From contig NZ_CP050137.1 in assembly GCF_013344685.1 (NCBI RefSeq), positions 2,349,001 to 2,413,000 on the forward strand: DNA of 64,000 nucleotides. The letters are read 5' to 3'. How positions within the stretch are numbered: the first letter of the stretch is position 1; every line of letters starts with the position of its first letter. The DNA comes from Sphingomonas sp. CL5.1 (GTDB lineage: Bacteria > Pseudomonadota > Alphaproteobacteria > Sphingomonadales > Sphingomonadaceae). Shown here piece by piece: positions 43,751 through 52,633 of the stretch. A model generated the notes under the pieces. That model had not been told where the DNA came from, did not search any database, and saw only the letters and a list, made by a program, of their open reading frames with translations. Both the position numbers and the translations under genes were made by a program.

Positions 43751-44428
43751 ATGGCCCGCATCCTGGTGATCGAGGACGACGAGAGCACCGCGCGCGAGAT
43801 CGCGGCGGAACTGTCCGCGCACGGCCATGACGTGCTGATCGCGGCGGACGGCGCGGCGGGGCTGGAGCGCGCCACCCGCGAGGCGTTCGACGCCATCACG
43901 CTCGACCGGATGCTGCCGGGGCTGGACGGGCTGGAGGTGGTCGCCAGCCTGCGCCAGCGCCGCGTCGACGTGCCGGTGCTGATGATCAGCGCGCTGAGCG
44001 ACGTGGACGAGCGGATCGCCGGGCTGCGCGCCGGGGGTGACGATTATCTCGTGAAGCCCTTCGCCCCCAACGAGATGGCGATGCGCGTCGAGGTGCTGAT
44101 CCGCCGCCGCCGCGAGCAGGCCGGCGTGATGGTGCTGCGCGCCGGCGATATCGAGCTGGACCTCACGCGCCGCACCGCCACCGTCGCGGGCGAGCCGGTG
44201 CGGCTGCTGCACATGGAATTCCGCCTGCTCGAATTCCTGATGCGCAACCAGGGCGAGACGGTGAGCCGCCGCATCATCTTCGAGCAGGTCTGGGGCTATT
44301 ATTTCGATCCCGGCGCGAACCTCATCAACGTCCATATCGCGCGGCTGCGCAAGAAGCTCGACCGGCCCGGCGCGCCATCGGCGATCGCGACCGTGAAGGG
44401 CGAGGGCTATCGCCTTGATGCTCGCTGA
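43751..44428 (+). CDS. OmpR-family response regulator
   Basis: A 225-residue response regulator with a receiver domain (acidic pocket EDD at 8-10, phosphorylation site Asp52 in ITLDRMLPG, KPF at the beta5 loop) and a winged-helix DNA-binding domain (EFRLLEFLMRNQGETVSRRIIFEQVWG). It starts 29 bases after pyrG and overlaps the histidine kinase gene by 11 bases. The RND efflux operon lies next on the same strand, so it may be the target. Confidence 0.93.
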   Translation: MARILVIEDDESTAREIAAELSAHGHDVLIAADGAAGLERATREAFDAITLDRMLPGLDGLEVVASLRQRRVDVPVLMISALSDVDERIAGLRAGGDDYLVKPFAPNEMAMRVEVLIRRRREQAGVMVLRAGDIELDLTRRTATVAGEPVRLLHMEFRLLEFLMRNQGETVSRRIIFEQVWGYYFDPGANLINVHIARLRKKLDRPGAPSAIATVKGEGYRLDAR

Positions 44429-45767
44429 CCGGCTGCGCTTCGCGGACATCCGGCGCACCAGCGCCTTCCGCCTGACGGCGATGCTCGGCGTGACCTTCGC
44501 CGCCGGCATCGTGCTGCTGCTCGGCGCGATCTACCTGCTGACCGCGCGGGAGCTGACCAGCCGCAGCGACCGCATCCTCGCGGACCTTGCCGCGCAGGTG
44601 CTGGCGACGCCGGCCGAGGCGCTGCCCGACCGCATCCGGCAAGAGAATGCGCGCGACGAGCCGGGGCTGAACTTCTTCGGCCTCATAAGCGGCGACGGGG
44701 AGACGATCGCCGGCAAGCTCTCCACGATGCCGGCGAAGGGATATGACCGGCCGGTCGACGTGGAGGACGCCGGCGGCGGGATCGGGCCGATCCGCCTGCT
44801 CGCTCGCCGCACCCCGAACGGCGAGACATTGCTGGTCGGGCGCGACATCAGCCAGATCCGCGACCTGCGCCTCAGGATGCTGGAGATATTGGTGTGGAGC
44901 GGCCTTGCCATCGTGCTCGGCGTCGGCCTCACCGCGATCGGCCTCAGCATCGGTCCGCTGCGCCGGGTGCGCGATCTCCAGGCGGCCAGCCGGGCGATCG
45001 CGGCGGGCGACCTCGCGCTGCGGATGCCGATCGCCGGGCGGCACGACGAGCTGGACCTGTTCGCCGATACCGTGAACGCGATGGTCGAGGACGTCGCGCG
45101 GACCATCGCGCAGGTGAAGGGCGTGACCGACGCGATCGCGCATGACCTGCGCACCCCGCTGACCCGCGTGCGCGCCGGCCTGCATCGCATCGCGCAGGAC
45201 GATGCCCTGTCGCCCGGCCAGCGCGAGCGGCTCGAGTCGGCGGTGGTCGATCTCGATACCGTGCTGGAGCGGTTCGCCGCGCTGCTGCGCATCTCCGAGC
45301 TGGAGGCGGGGCAGCGCCGCGCCGGCTTCGCCTCGGTCGATCTCGGCGCGATCGCGGCGCGGGTGGGGGAATTGTACGAGCCGCTGGCCGAGGACAGCGG
45401 CATCGCGCTCGTCATCGATTGCGCGCCGCTGCCCTTCCACGGCGACGAGAAGCTATTGTTCGAGGCGGTCAGCAACCTCGTCGACAATGCGATCAAGTTC
45501 GGGCGCGAGGGCGGTCATGTGTCCGTCGTCACCGGCGGCGGGGACGAGGACTGGCTGCTCGACGTGCGCGACGACGGGCCGGGCATCGCGGCCGACGAGC
45601 GCGAGGCGGTGCTGCGGCGCTTCCATCGCGGCAGCAACGCGGCGGGCGCGCCCGGTTCCGGGCTGGGGCTGAGCGTGGTGTCCGCGATCCTCGGCCTTCA
45701 CGGGCTGCGGCTGGAATTGCTCTATGCCGGCCCCGGGCTGATCGCCCGCATCCAGCCGGCGGGATGA
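44418..45767 (+). CDS. Sensor histidine kinase
   Basis: A 449-residue membrane kinase: segment 1 at about 19-42, periplasmic loop to about 155, segment 2 at about 158-178, HAMP (about 180-232), HisKA with IAHDLRTPL (phosphoacceptor His242) and HATPase_c with NLVDNAIKFG, RDDGPGI and GSGLGLSVV. The signal is unknown; such kinases near RND pumps often sense metals or envelope stress. ATG 44418 is preferred; TTG 44415 is also in frame. Confidence 0.92.
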   Translation: MLADRLRFADIRRTSAFRLTAMLGVTFAAGIVLLLGAIYLLTARELTSRSDRILADLAAQVLATPAEALPDRIRQENARDEPGLNFFGLISGDGETIAGKLSTMPAKGYDRPVDVEDAGGGIGPIRLLARRTPNGETLLVGRDISQIRDLRLRMLEILVWSGLAIVLGVGLTAIGLSIGPLRRVRDLQAASRAIAAGDLALRMPIAGRHDELDLFADTVNAMVEDVARTIAQVKGVTDAIAHDLRTPLTRVRAGLHRIAQDDALSPGQRERLESAVVDLDTVLERFAALLRISELEAGQRRAGFASVDLGAIAARVGELYEPLAEDSGIALVIDCAPLPFHGDEKLLFEAVSNLVDNAIKFGREGGHVSVVTGGGDEDWLLDVRDDGPGIAADEREAVLRRFHRGSNAAGAPGSGLGLSVVSAILGLHGLRLELLYAGPGLIARIQPAG

Positions 45768-45779
45768 GCGCCGCCCAAG

Positions 45780-45795
45780 GTGAAATTCATTTCAC
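45780..45795. promoter_or_regulatory. Palindromic operator candidate upstream of the RND operon
   Basis: GTGAAAT-TC-ATTTCAC is a perfect 16-base palindrome 110 bases before the RND pump start and 12 bases after the kinase stop. It is AT-rich against a GC-rich background, as operators often are. The regulator is unknown. Confidence 0.45.
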
Positions 45796-45835
45796 TCGCC
45801 AATCCCCGCTTTCGGGAGGATTAGGCCGGTCCCGT

Positions 45836-45887
45836 CGGCGGCGCCCCCTGACACCCCCCTCGTCATGGCGCCGCCGGCAACTGTTTT
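45836..45887 (+). terminator. Hairpin before the RND operon (terminator or attenuator)
   Basis: A perfect 10-bp stem CGGCGGCGCC / GGCGCCGCCG (45836-45845 and 45867-45876) with a 21-base loop is followed by CTGTTTTAG. It may end the two-component transcript or attenuate the pump operon that starts 18 bases later. Confidence 0.5.
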
Positions 45888-45904
45888 AGGTCAACGGGAC
45901 GTTT

Positions 45905-48900
45905 ATGCTCCAGCTCGTCAAGATCGCGCTCAGCAAGCCTTATACGTTCGTCGTCCTTGCGATCCTGATCCTGCTGTTCGGCGGCGCGGCGGCGTTGCGC
46001 ACGCCGACCGACATCTTCCCCGACATCAAGATCCCGGTGATCGCCGTGGTGTGGACCTATCGCGGCCTGCCGCCGGAGGACATGGCCGGGCGAGTCATCT
46101 ATTATTACGAGCGCCAGCTTTCCTCCTCGGTCAACGATATCGACCATATCGAGAGCCAGTCGCTCGCCGGCATCGGCGTGGTGAAGATCTTCTTCCGCCC
46201 CGGCGTCGATATCCGCACCGCCACCGCGCAGGTGACGGCGACCTCGCAGACCGTGCTGAAGCAGATGCCGCCGGGCATCACCCCGCCCACGGTGCTGAAC
46301 TACAACGCCTCGACCGTGCCGATCCTGCAACTGGCGCTGTCCGGCGCGGGGCTTTCCGAGCAGAAGATCTTCGATCTCGGGCAGAATTTCATCCGCCCCG
46401 CGCTGGCGTCGGTGCAGGGCGCGGCGATCCCGTCGCCCTATGGCGGCAAGGAGCGGCAGATACAGGTCGATCTCGACCCCGCCGCGCTCGCCGCGCACCG
46501 CCTCTCCGCGACCGACGTGGCGGCGGCGCTGGCTTCGCAGAACCAGATCGTCCCCGCCGGCACCGCCAAGATCGGGCAGTACGAATATAATCTGAAGCTC
46601 AACAACAGCCCCTCGGTGATCGACGACCTGAACCGCCTGCCGATCAAGACGGTGGATGGCGCGACGGTGACGATCGGCGATGTCGCGCACGTCCGCGACG
46701 GATCGCCGCCCCAGCGCAACGAGGTGCGCGTCGACGGCGGCCGTGCGGTGCTGATGACGGTGCTGAAAAGCGGCTCCGCCTCGACCATCGCGATCGTCGA
46801 TCAGGCGAAGGCACTGCTGCCCAAATTGCGCGAGACGCTGCCGCCGTCGCTGAAGATCGACCTGCTCTCGGACCAGTCGCTGTTCGTGAAGGCGGCGGTG
46901 TCCGGCGTGGTGCGCGAAGGCATGATCGCCGCCGGGCTGACCAGCCTGATGATCCTGCTGTTCCTCGGCTCGTGGCGCTCGACCGTCATCATCGCCGCGT
47001 CGATCCCGCTCGCCATCCTCGCGGCGATCGCCGGGCTGGCGGCGTTCGGGCAGACGCTCAACATCATGACGCTCGGCGGGCTGGCGCTCGCGGTCGGCAT
47101 CCTCGTCGACGACGCGACCGTCACGATCGAGAACATCAACTGGCATCTCGAGCAGGGCAAATCGGTGCGCCAGTCGATCCTCGACGGCGCGGAGCAGATC
47201 GTCGGGCCGGCGTTCGTCTCGCTGCTGTGCATCTGCATCGCTTTCCTGCCGATGTTCTTCCTGCCGGGTGTGGCGGGGTTCCTGTTCGCGCCGATGGCGA
47301 TGGCGGTGGTGTTCGCGATGATCGCCTCGTTCGTGCTGTCGCGCACGCTCGTGCCCACGATGGGCAATTACCTGCTGCGCGATCACGCCACGCCGCACAC
47401 CGCCGAGGTGATGGCGACGCACGACGCCAAGGCCGGGCGGCCGCAGACGCGTAATCCCCTCCGCCGCTTCCAGCACGGGTTCGAGGCGCGCTTCGAGCGG
47501 GTGCGCGCCTGGTATGTCGAGTTGCTCGCGTTCGCGCTCGGGCGGCGCAAGCCGTTCGTGATCGGCTTCATGGCCGTGGTGCTGCTGTCGTTCGCGCTGG
47601 TGCCGATGCTGGGGCGCAACTTCTTTCCGGCGGTGGATTCGGGGGAGATCAACCTCCATGTCCGCGCGCCGGTCGGCACCCGGCTGGAGGAAACGGCGGC
47701 GCTGTTCGACCATATCGAGGACCGCATCCGCCAGGTGGTGCCGCCCGAGCAGCTCGGCTCGATCGTCGACAACATCGGCCTGCCGGTCAGCGGCATCAAC
47801 CGCGCCTATTCCAACACCGGCGGCGTCGGCCCGCAGGACGGCGACATCATGATCACGCTGAAGGAGGGGCATGCGCCGACCGCCGGCTACGTCCGCACCT
47901 TGCGCCAGGTGCTGCCCGCGGCCTTCCCCGGATCGACCTTCTCCTTCCTGCCCGCCGACATCGTCAGCCAGATCCTGAACTTCGGCGCGCCGGCCCCGAT
48001 CGACGTGCAGATCGCCGGGCCGGACACCAAGGGCGGCGCGGCCTATGCCCGGATGCTCGCGGCCCGGCTCGGCCGCATCCCCGGCATCGCCGACGTGCGC
48101 GTGCAGCAGGCGGACAATTATCCCGAATTCGGCTTCGACGTGGATCGCGCGCAGGCCGATCGCGTCGGCATCACCGAGAATGACGTGACCCGCAACCTGT
48201 CGGTCGACCTCGCCGGCAGCTTCCAGGTCGCGCCGACCTTCTGGCTCAACCCGAAGAACGGCGTGTCCTATCCGATCGTGGTGCAGGCGCCGCAATATCG
48301 CACCGAGAGCCTGTCGCAGCTCGACAATCTGCCCGTGTCCGGCACGAAGCCGGGGACGTTCCAGCTGCTCGGCGGGCTCGGCACGCTGCATCGCGAGGCC
48401 AGCCCGGCGGTGGTGTCGCACTATGCGGTGCAGCCGGTGTACGACGTCTATGCGACGACGCAGGGCCGCGATCTCGGCGCGGTGGCGGGTGATATCCAGA
48501 AGGTGCTGAAAGATACGCAGGGCGCGCTGCCCAAGGGCGCGCGGGTGGCGTTGCGCGGGCAGGTGGAGACGATGAACACCGCCTTCACCGGCCTGCTGAT
48601 CGGCCTCGCCGGGGCGATCGTGCTGATCTACCTGTTGATCGTCGTGAACTTCCAGAGCTGGCTCGATCCGTTCGTGATCGTCACCGCCTTGCCCGCCGCG
48701 CTCGCCGGGATCGTGTGGATGCTGTTCGCGACGCATACTCCGCTCAGCGTCCCGGCGCTGACCGGCGCGATCATGTGCATGGGCGTGGCGACCGCCAACA
48801 GCGTGTTGGTGGTGAGCTTCGCCCGGGAGCGGCTGCGCGCCGGCGGCAATGCCTTGCGCGCGGCGGCGGAGGCTGGCGCGACCCGCTTCCGCCCGGTGCT

Positions 48901-49123
48901 GATGACCGCGCTGGCGATGATCATCGGCATGGCCCCGATGGCGCTGGGGCTGGGCGAGGGCGGCGAGCAGAACGCCCCGCTCGGCCGCGCGGTGATCGGC
49001 GGGCTGATCTGCGCGACGATCGCCACTCTCGTCTTCGTCCCCGTCGTCTTCGCCATCGCCCACGGCCGCAAGCAGCACGCGCCGGCCACGCCCGAACCCA
49101 CCGGAGAACCGATCCATGCCTGA
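45905..49123 (+). CDS. RND efflux pump, inner-membrane transporter (AcrB superfamily)
   Basis: A 1072-residue proton-driven RND transporter with 12 membrane segments in two halves and two large periplasmic loops. The proton-relay motif GILVDDATVTIENI in segment 4 carries the two adjacent Asp residues of this superfamily. GLTSLMILLFLGSWRSTVIIA and GGLALAVGILVDD mark the first half; VLIYLLIVVNFQSWLDPF starts the second. It resembles the branch lying between AcrB-type drug pumps and CzcA-type metal pumps, so drug, solvent or metal substrate is open. The adaptor gene overlaps its end by eight bases. Confidence 0.92.
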   Translation: MLQLVKIALSKPYTFVVLAILILLFGGAAALRTPTDIFPDIKIPVIAVVWTYRGLPPEDMAGRVIYYYERQLSSSVNDIDHIESQSLAGIGVVKIFFRPGVDIRTATAQVTATSQTVLKQMPPGITPPTVLNYNASTVPILQLALSGAGLSEQKIFDLGQNFIRPALASVQGAAIPSPYGGKERQIQVDLDPAALAAHRLSATDVAAALASQNQIVPAGTAKIGQYEYNLKLNNSPSVIDDLNRLPIKTVDGATVTIGDVAHVRDGSPPQRNEVRVDGGRAVLMTVLKSGSASTIAIVDQAKALLPKLRETLPPSLKIDLLSDQSLFVKAAVSGVVREGMIAAGLTSLMILLFLGSWRSTVIIAASIPLAILAAIAGLAAFGQTLNIMTLGGLALAVGILVDDATVTIENINWHLEQGKSVRQSILDGAEQIVGPAFVSLLCICIAFLPMFFLPGVAGFLFAPMAMAVVFAMIASFVLSRTLVPTMGNYLLRDHATPHTAEVMATHDAKAGRPQTRNPLRRFQHGFEARFERVRAWYVELLAFALGRRKPFVIGFMAVVLLSFALVPMLGRNFFPAVDSGEINLHVRAPVGTRLEETAALFDHIEDRIRQVVPPEQLGSIVDNIGLPVSGINRAYSNTGGVGPQDGDIMITLKEGHAPTAGYVRTLRQVLPAAFPGSTFSFLPADIVSQILNFGAPAPIDVQIAGPDTKGGAAYARMLAARLGRIPGIADVRVQQADNYPEFGFDVDRAQADRVGITENDVTRNLSVDLAGSFQVAPTFWLNPKNGVSYPIVVQAPQYRTESLSQLDNLPVSGTKPGTFQLLGGLGTLHREASPAVVSHYAVQPVYDVYATTQGRDLGAVAGDIQKVLKDTQGALPKGARVALRGQVETMNTAFTGLLIGLAGAIVLIYLLIVVNFQSWLDPFVIVTALPAALAGIVWMLFATHTPLSVPALTGAIMCMGVATANSVLVVSFARERLRAGGNALRAAAEAGATRFRPVLMTALAMIIGMAPMALGLGEGGEQNAPLGRAVIGGLICATIATLVFVPVVFAIAHGRKQHAPATPEPTGEPIHA

Positions 49124-50273
49124 CGCTCCCTCCACCGCCGCCGCCCCGCGCGGGCTGAAGCAGGCCGGCATCATCGCCGCGCTGGTCGCGGCGGGCGTGG
49201 TCGCGGCCGGCGCCTTCACCCGCGGCCATGATGTACAGGCGGCGACGCGCATCTCGGACGCGCAGTCGATCCCGACCGTCCACCTGATCGCGGCGAAAGG
49301 CGGGGCGGCATCGAACGCCCTGGAGCTGCCGGGCACGATGGAGGCGTGGAACGCGGCGAAGCTCTATGCGCGCGTCAGCGGCTACGTGCGCGGCTGGTCG
49401 AAGGATATCGGCGCGACGGTGGGGGCGGGAACGCCGCTCGGCACGATCGACACGCCGGAGCTGGACCAGCAGATCGTCGAGGCGCGCGCCGCGCTCGCCA
49501 GCGCCAAGGCCCATGCCGGGCTGGCGCGCAGCACGGCGGCGCGGTGGAATGACCTGCTCACCACCGCTTCCGTCTCGAAGCAGGAGGCGGACGAGAAGAA
49601 CGGCGACCTCGCGGTGAAGGTCGCCGCCGTGCGCGAGGCGCAGGCCGCGCTCGGCCGCCTGGAGGCGATGAAGTCCTTCGCGGTGGTCCGCGCGCCCTTC
49701 GCCGGCACGGTGACGGCGCGCAACGTGGATATCGGCGATCTCGTCGGCCCCGGCAACGGGGGCACGCAACAGCCGATGTTCGCCGTCGCCGACACCCGGC
49801 GCATCCGCGTCTATATCAGCGTGCCGCAATCCTATTCGGCGACGGTGAAGCCGGGCATGGCGGCGACGCTCGGCGTTCCCGCCTTTCCGGGGCGCAGGTT
49901 CCCGGCGCACGTCACCGGCACGTCCGGCGCGGTGGATGCGCAGACCGGCGCGTTCCAGGTCGAATTGCAGGCGGACAATCCCGGCGACCTGCTGAAGCCG
50001 GGCGGCTTCGCGCAGGTGTCGTTCGACCTGCCGGGGCAGGCGGGCGGCGTCGAGGTGCCGTCGAGCGTGCTGCTGTTCCGCTCGGCGGGCAGCGAGGTGG
50101 CGACGGTCGATCCGAACGGCCGCATCCATCTGCGCCGCGTGCAGATCGGGCTGGACAAGGGACAGACGGTGCAGATCCTCTCCGGCCTGCGCACGGGCGA
50201 GCGGATCGTCGACAACCCGCCGGATTCGCTCGCCGAGGGTGAACTGGTGCGCGTGGGGGCCGCGCGTGGCTAA
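49116..50273 (+). CDS. RND efflux periplasmic adaptor subunit
   Basis: A 385-residue membrane-fusion protein: one N-terminal membrane segment (about 15-33), a lipoyl half-motif (LYARVSGYVRGWSKDIGATV and on), an alpha-hairpin (about 110-165), the second lipoyl half (VRAPFAGTVTARNVDIGD) and a beta-barrel domain. Adaptors join the RND pump to the outer-membrane factor. It overlaps the pump gene by eight bases and the outer-membrane factor by eight bases, giving coupled translation of all three. Confidence 0.93.
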   Translation: MPDAPSTAAAPRGLKQAGIIAALVAAGVVAAGAFTRGHDVQAATRISDAQSIPTVHLIAAKGGAASNALELPGTMEAWNAAKLYARVSGYVRGWSKDIGATVGAGTPLGTIDTPELDQQIVEARAALASAKAHAGLARSTAARWNDLLTTASVSKQEADEKNGDLAVKVAAVREAQAALGRLEAMKSFAVVRAPFAGTVTARNVDIGDLVGPGNGGTQQPMFAVADTRRIRVYISVPQSYSATVKPGMAATLGVPAFPGRRFPAHVTGTSGAVDAQTGAFQVELQADNPGDLLKPGGFAQVSFDLPGQAGGVEVPSSVLLFRSAGSEVATVDPNGRIHLRRVQIGLDKGQTVQILSGLRTGERIVDNPPDSLAEGELVRVGAARG

Positions 50274-51696
50274 ACGTCGGTTCGGCGCGATCGCCGCCCT
50301 GGCCTGCGCGGTCGGGGGCTGTTCAATGGCCCCGGCCTACCGGCCCCCGACGGCGGCGGTCCCCGCGCATTACAAGGAGGATGCGACGTGGAAGCCAGCC
50401 GCGCCCGCCGCCTTGCCGGCGAAATGGTGGACGCTGCTGGGCGATCCGCAGCTCGATCGGCTGGAGGAGCAACTCGCCGCCGCCAATCCCACGCTGGCGG
50501 AAGCGCTGGCACGCTACGATCAGGCGAGCGCCTATGTGCGCGAGGCGCGGTCCGGCCTGTTCCCGCAGATCGGGCTGGGCACGAACCTCACCGCCAACCG
50601 CCAGTCCGACAATCGCCCGCTGCGCGGATCGAACCAGCCGGACCTCTATGGCGCGGAGACGGTCGGCGGCGGCATCTCGCTCGATCCCGATCTGTGGGGC
50701 AGGGTGCGCAGCTCGGTCGCGGCCGGCAAGGCGCGGATGGAGGCGAGCGGCGACATGCTCGCCGATGTGCGGCTCAGCCTGCAGGCGCAGCTCGCGCTCG
50801 ATTACGTGCGGTTGCGCGGGCAGGATCGGCAGCTTGCCCTGCTCGCCCGCACGGTCGATGGGTTCCGGGAGGCTGACGCCCTGGTCGAACGGCGCTTCAG
50901 GGGCGGGATCGCCTCGGGCGTCGATACCGCGCGGGCCGGCTCGCTGCTGGAGGGCGCGCGGGCGCAGGTGGAGGATCTGCGCTCCGCGCGCGCGCTGACC
51001 GAACATGCCATCGCCAGCCTGACGGGCACGCCGGCATCGGACTTCACGCTCGCGCCCGCCGACATGCGCTTCGCCATCCCCGCGACGCCGGCGGGCCTGC
51101 CCTCCACCTTGCTTGAGCGCCGTCCCGACATCGCCGCCGCCGAGCGCGAGGTGGCCGCCGCCAATGCCGAGATCGGCGTGGCGAAGGCCGCCTTCTTCCC
51201 CTCGATCATCCTCGGCGGCGCGGGCGGCTTCCAGAGCACCGCGCTCGCCGGGCTGATCTCCGCGCCGAACCTGTTCTGGTCGGTCGGCCCGGCGGCGATC
51301 CTCAACCTGTTCGAGGGCGGGCGGCGGCACGCGAAGCTGGCGGAGGCGAAGGCCGGCTGGGCGGAGGCGACCGCGAGATATCGCGGATTGGTGCTGCGGG
51401 CGTTCCAGGACGTCGAGGATCAACTCGTCCTGTCCGATCGCCTCGCCGTGGCGCAGACGGACGAGAACAGGGCGGCGGCCGATGCCGGGCAGGCGCAGCG
51501 CATCGCGCTCAACCGTTATGTGAAGGGCGCGGCGACCTATCTCGACGTGGTGACGGCGCAGGCCAGCGCGCTCGATCTGGAGCAGCGCGCGCTGTCTCTG
51601 GAGACGCGCCGCGTGCAGGCGCAGGTCGGGCTTATCCGTGCGCTCGGCGGCGGATGGAACGTCAGTCCTCCAGCATCGCCAGCAGGGCGGGGCTGA
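50266..51696 (+). CDS. RND efflux outer-membrane lipoprotein (NodT family)
   Basis: A 476-residue TolC-like outer-membrane factor with a lipoprotein signal (lipobox VGGC, Cys19) and the NodT opening MAPAYRPP. Two repeats of the OEP domain follow; GLPSTLLERRPDIAAAEREVAAANAEIGVAKAAFFPS is the classical mid-protein signature. GTG 50266 is preferred to the in-frame GTG at 50239. Its last 35 bases overlap the convergent ApbE gene. Confidence 0.92.
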   Translation: MAKRRFGAIAALACAVGGCSMAPAYRPPTAAVPAHYKEDATWKPAAPAALPAKWWTLLGDPQLDRLEEQLAAANPTLAEALARYDQASAYVREARSGLFPQIGLGTNLTANRQSDNRPLRGSNQPDLYGAETVGGGISLDPDLWGRVRSSVAAGKARMEASGDMLADVRLSLQAQLALDYVRLRGQDRQLALLARTVDGFREADALVERRFRGGIASGVDTARAGSLLEGARAQVEDLRSARALTEHAIASLTGTPASDFTLAPADMRFAIPATPAGLPSTLLERRPDIAAAEREVAAANAEIGVAKAAFFPSIILGGAGGFQSTALAGLISAPNLFWSVGPAAILNLFEGGRRHAKLAEAKAGWAEATARYRGLVLRAFQDVEDQLVLSDRLAVAQTDENRAAADAGQAQRIALNRYVKGAATYLDVVTAQASALDLEQRALSLETRRVQAQVGLIRALGGGWNVSPPASPAGRG

Positions 51697-52633
51697 GTCG
51701 CTCCGCGCCGCCGTCGAGGACGACCCGCGCGGCGATGCCGTGGCGCTCCGCCAGCGCCAGCGCGGCCGCTTCGCCCAGTACCGCGAAGGCGCTCGCCCAG
51801 GCATCGGCGTCGATCGCGGCTTCGGCGATGACGCTCGCCGCGATCACGCCATTGGCCGGCGGGCGCCCGGTGCGCGGGTCGATATTGTGGTCGCCGCGCA
51901 CGTAGCTGCCCGAGGTCGCGACAGCGAGGCCGTGGAGCGCGATACGGAGCGGCGGCAGGGCCATGCCCGGCGGATTCTCCAGATCGACCCACCACGGCTC
52001 GCCATCGGGGCGGATGCCACGTCCGGCCAGTTCGCCCCCGATCTCGACCAACGCATGACGTAGCCCATGCGCGCCGAGCAGATCGGCCACCGCATCCACC
52101 GCATACCCCTTGGCGATGCCGGACAGGTCGAGCGCGAGGCCGCCGGGCTGGCGCAGCCGCCGCGTTGCACCCTCCCATGCCAGCCGCCGCCACCCGCTTC
52201 CGGCGCGCGCCGCCGCGATCGCCGCCTCATCGGGCGGGGCGCGCGGTCCCGGCGGGCCGAAGCCCCACAGGTCCACCAGCCGGCCGATCGCCGGATCGAA
52301 GGCGCCGCCGCTCGCTTCGGCAATGGTCAGCGCGCGCGCGATCACCGTCGCGAAATCGGGCGGCAGCGCGATCCATTCGCCGGGTGGCGCGCGATTGAAG
52401 CGGCTGAGCAGCGAGCCGTCGTCCCAATGGCTCATCTCCGCGACCAGCCCCGCCAGCCGCGTCACGATCGCGCGTTCGGCGCCGGCGACATCGCTTCCGC
52501 GCGGCGCGGCGACAAGGACGCGCCAGCGCGTCCCCATCGTCTCGCCCTCCAGCGTCACCACCGGCGCGGTGCGGTCGTGCCCGGCGAGGACGGCGGGGTC
52601 GATCGCCGGGGGAAGCGCGATGCGCGGGGTCAG
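51662..52633 (-). CDS. apbE: FAD:protein FMN transferase (ApbE family)
   Basis: ApbE proteins attach FMN from FAD to a Thr or Ser of periplasmic partner proteins. About 323 residues: TLEGETMGTRW near the N terminus, DLSGIAKGYAVDAVADLL, the ALVEIGGELAGRG segment, and HNIDPRTGRPP with the metal- and FAD-binding residues. No clear signal peptide or lipobox is visible with this start. The start is odd: no ATG or GTG lies near the homologous start, and a CTG at 52633 overlaps the previous stop (CTGA) as a coupled start would. Last gene of the PepSY-DUF2271-DUF4198 operon. The flavinylated partner is not obvious; a PepSY protein is upstream. Confidence 0.85.
   Translation of the reverse strand: MTPRIALPPAIDPAVLAGHDRTAPVVTLEGETMGTRWRVLVAAPRGSDVAGAERAIVTRLAGLVAEMSHWDDGSLLSRFNRAPPGEWIALPPDFATVIARALTIAEASGGAFDPAIGRLVDLWGFGPPGPRAPPDEAAIAAARAGSGWRRLAWEGATRRLRQPGGLALDLSGIAKGYAVDAVADLLGAHGLRHALVEIGGELAGRGIRPDGEPWWVDLENPPGMALPPLRIALHGLAVATSGSYVRGDHNIDPRTGRPPANGVIAASVIAEAAIDADAWASAFAVLGEAAALALAERHGIAARVVLDGGAERLSPALLAMLED

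Noticed and set aside
45863..49336. A 1157-codon open frame on the minus strand across the RND pump gene
   Set aside because: Its sequence is Arg/His/Gly-rich without domains, and it is the mirror of a well-supported AcrB-type gene. Long antisense frames are expected at this GC content.
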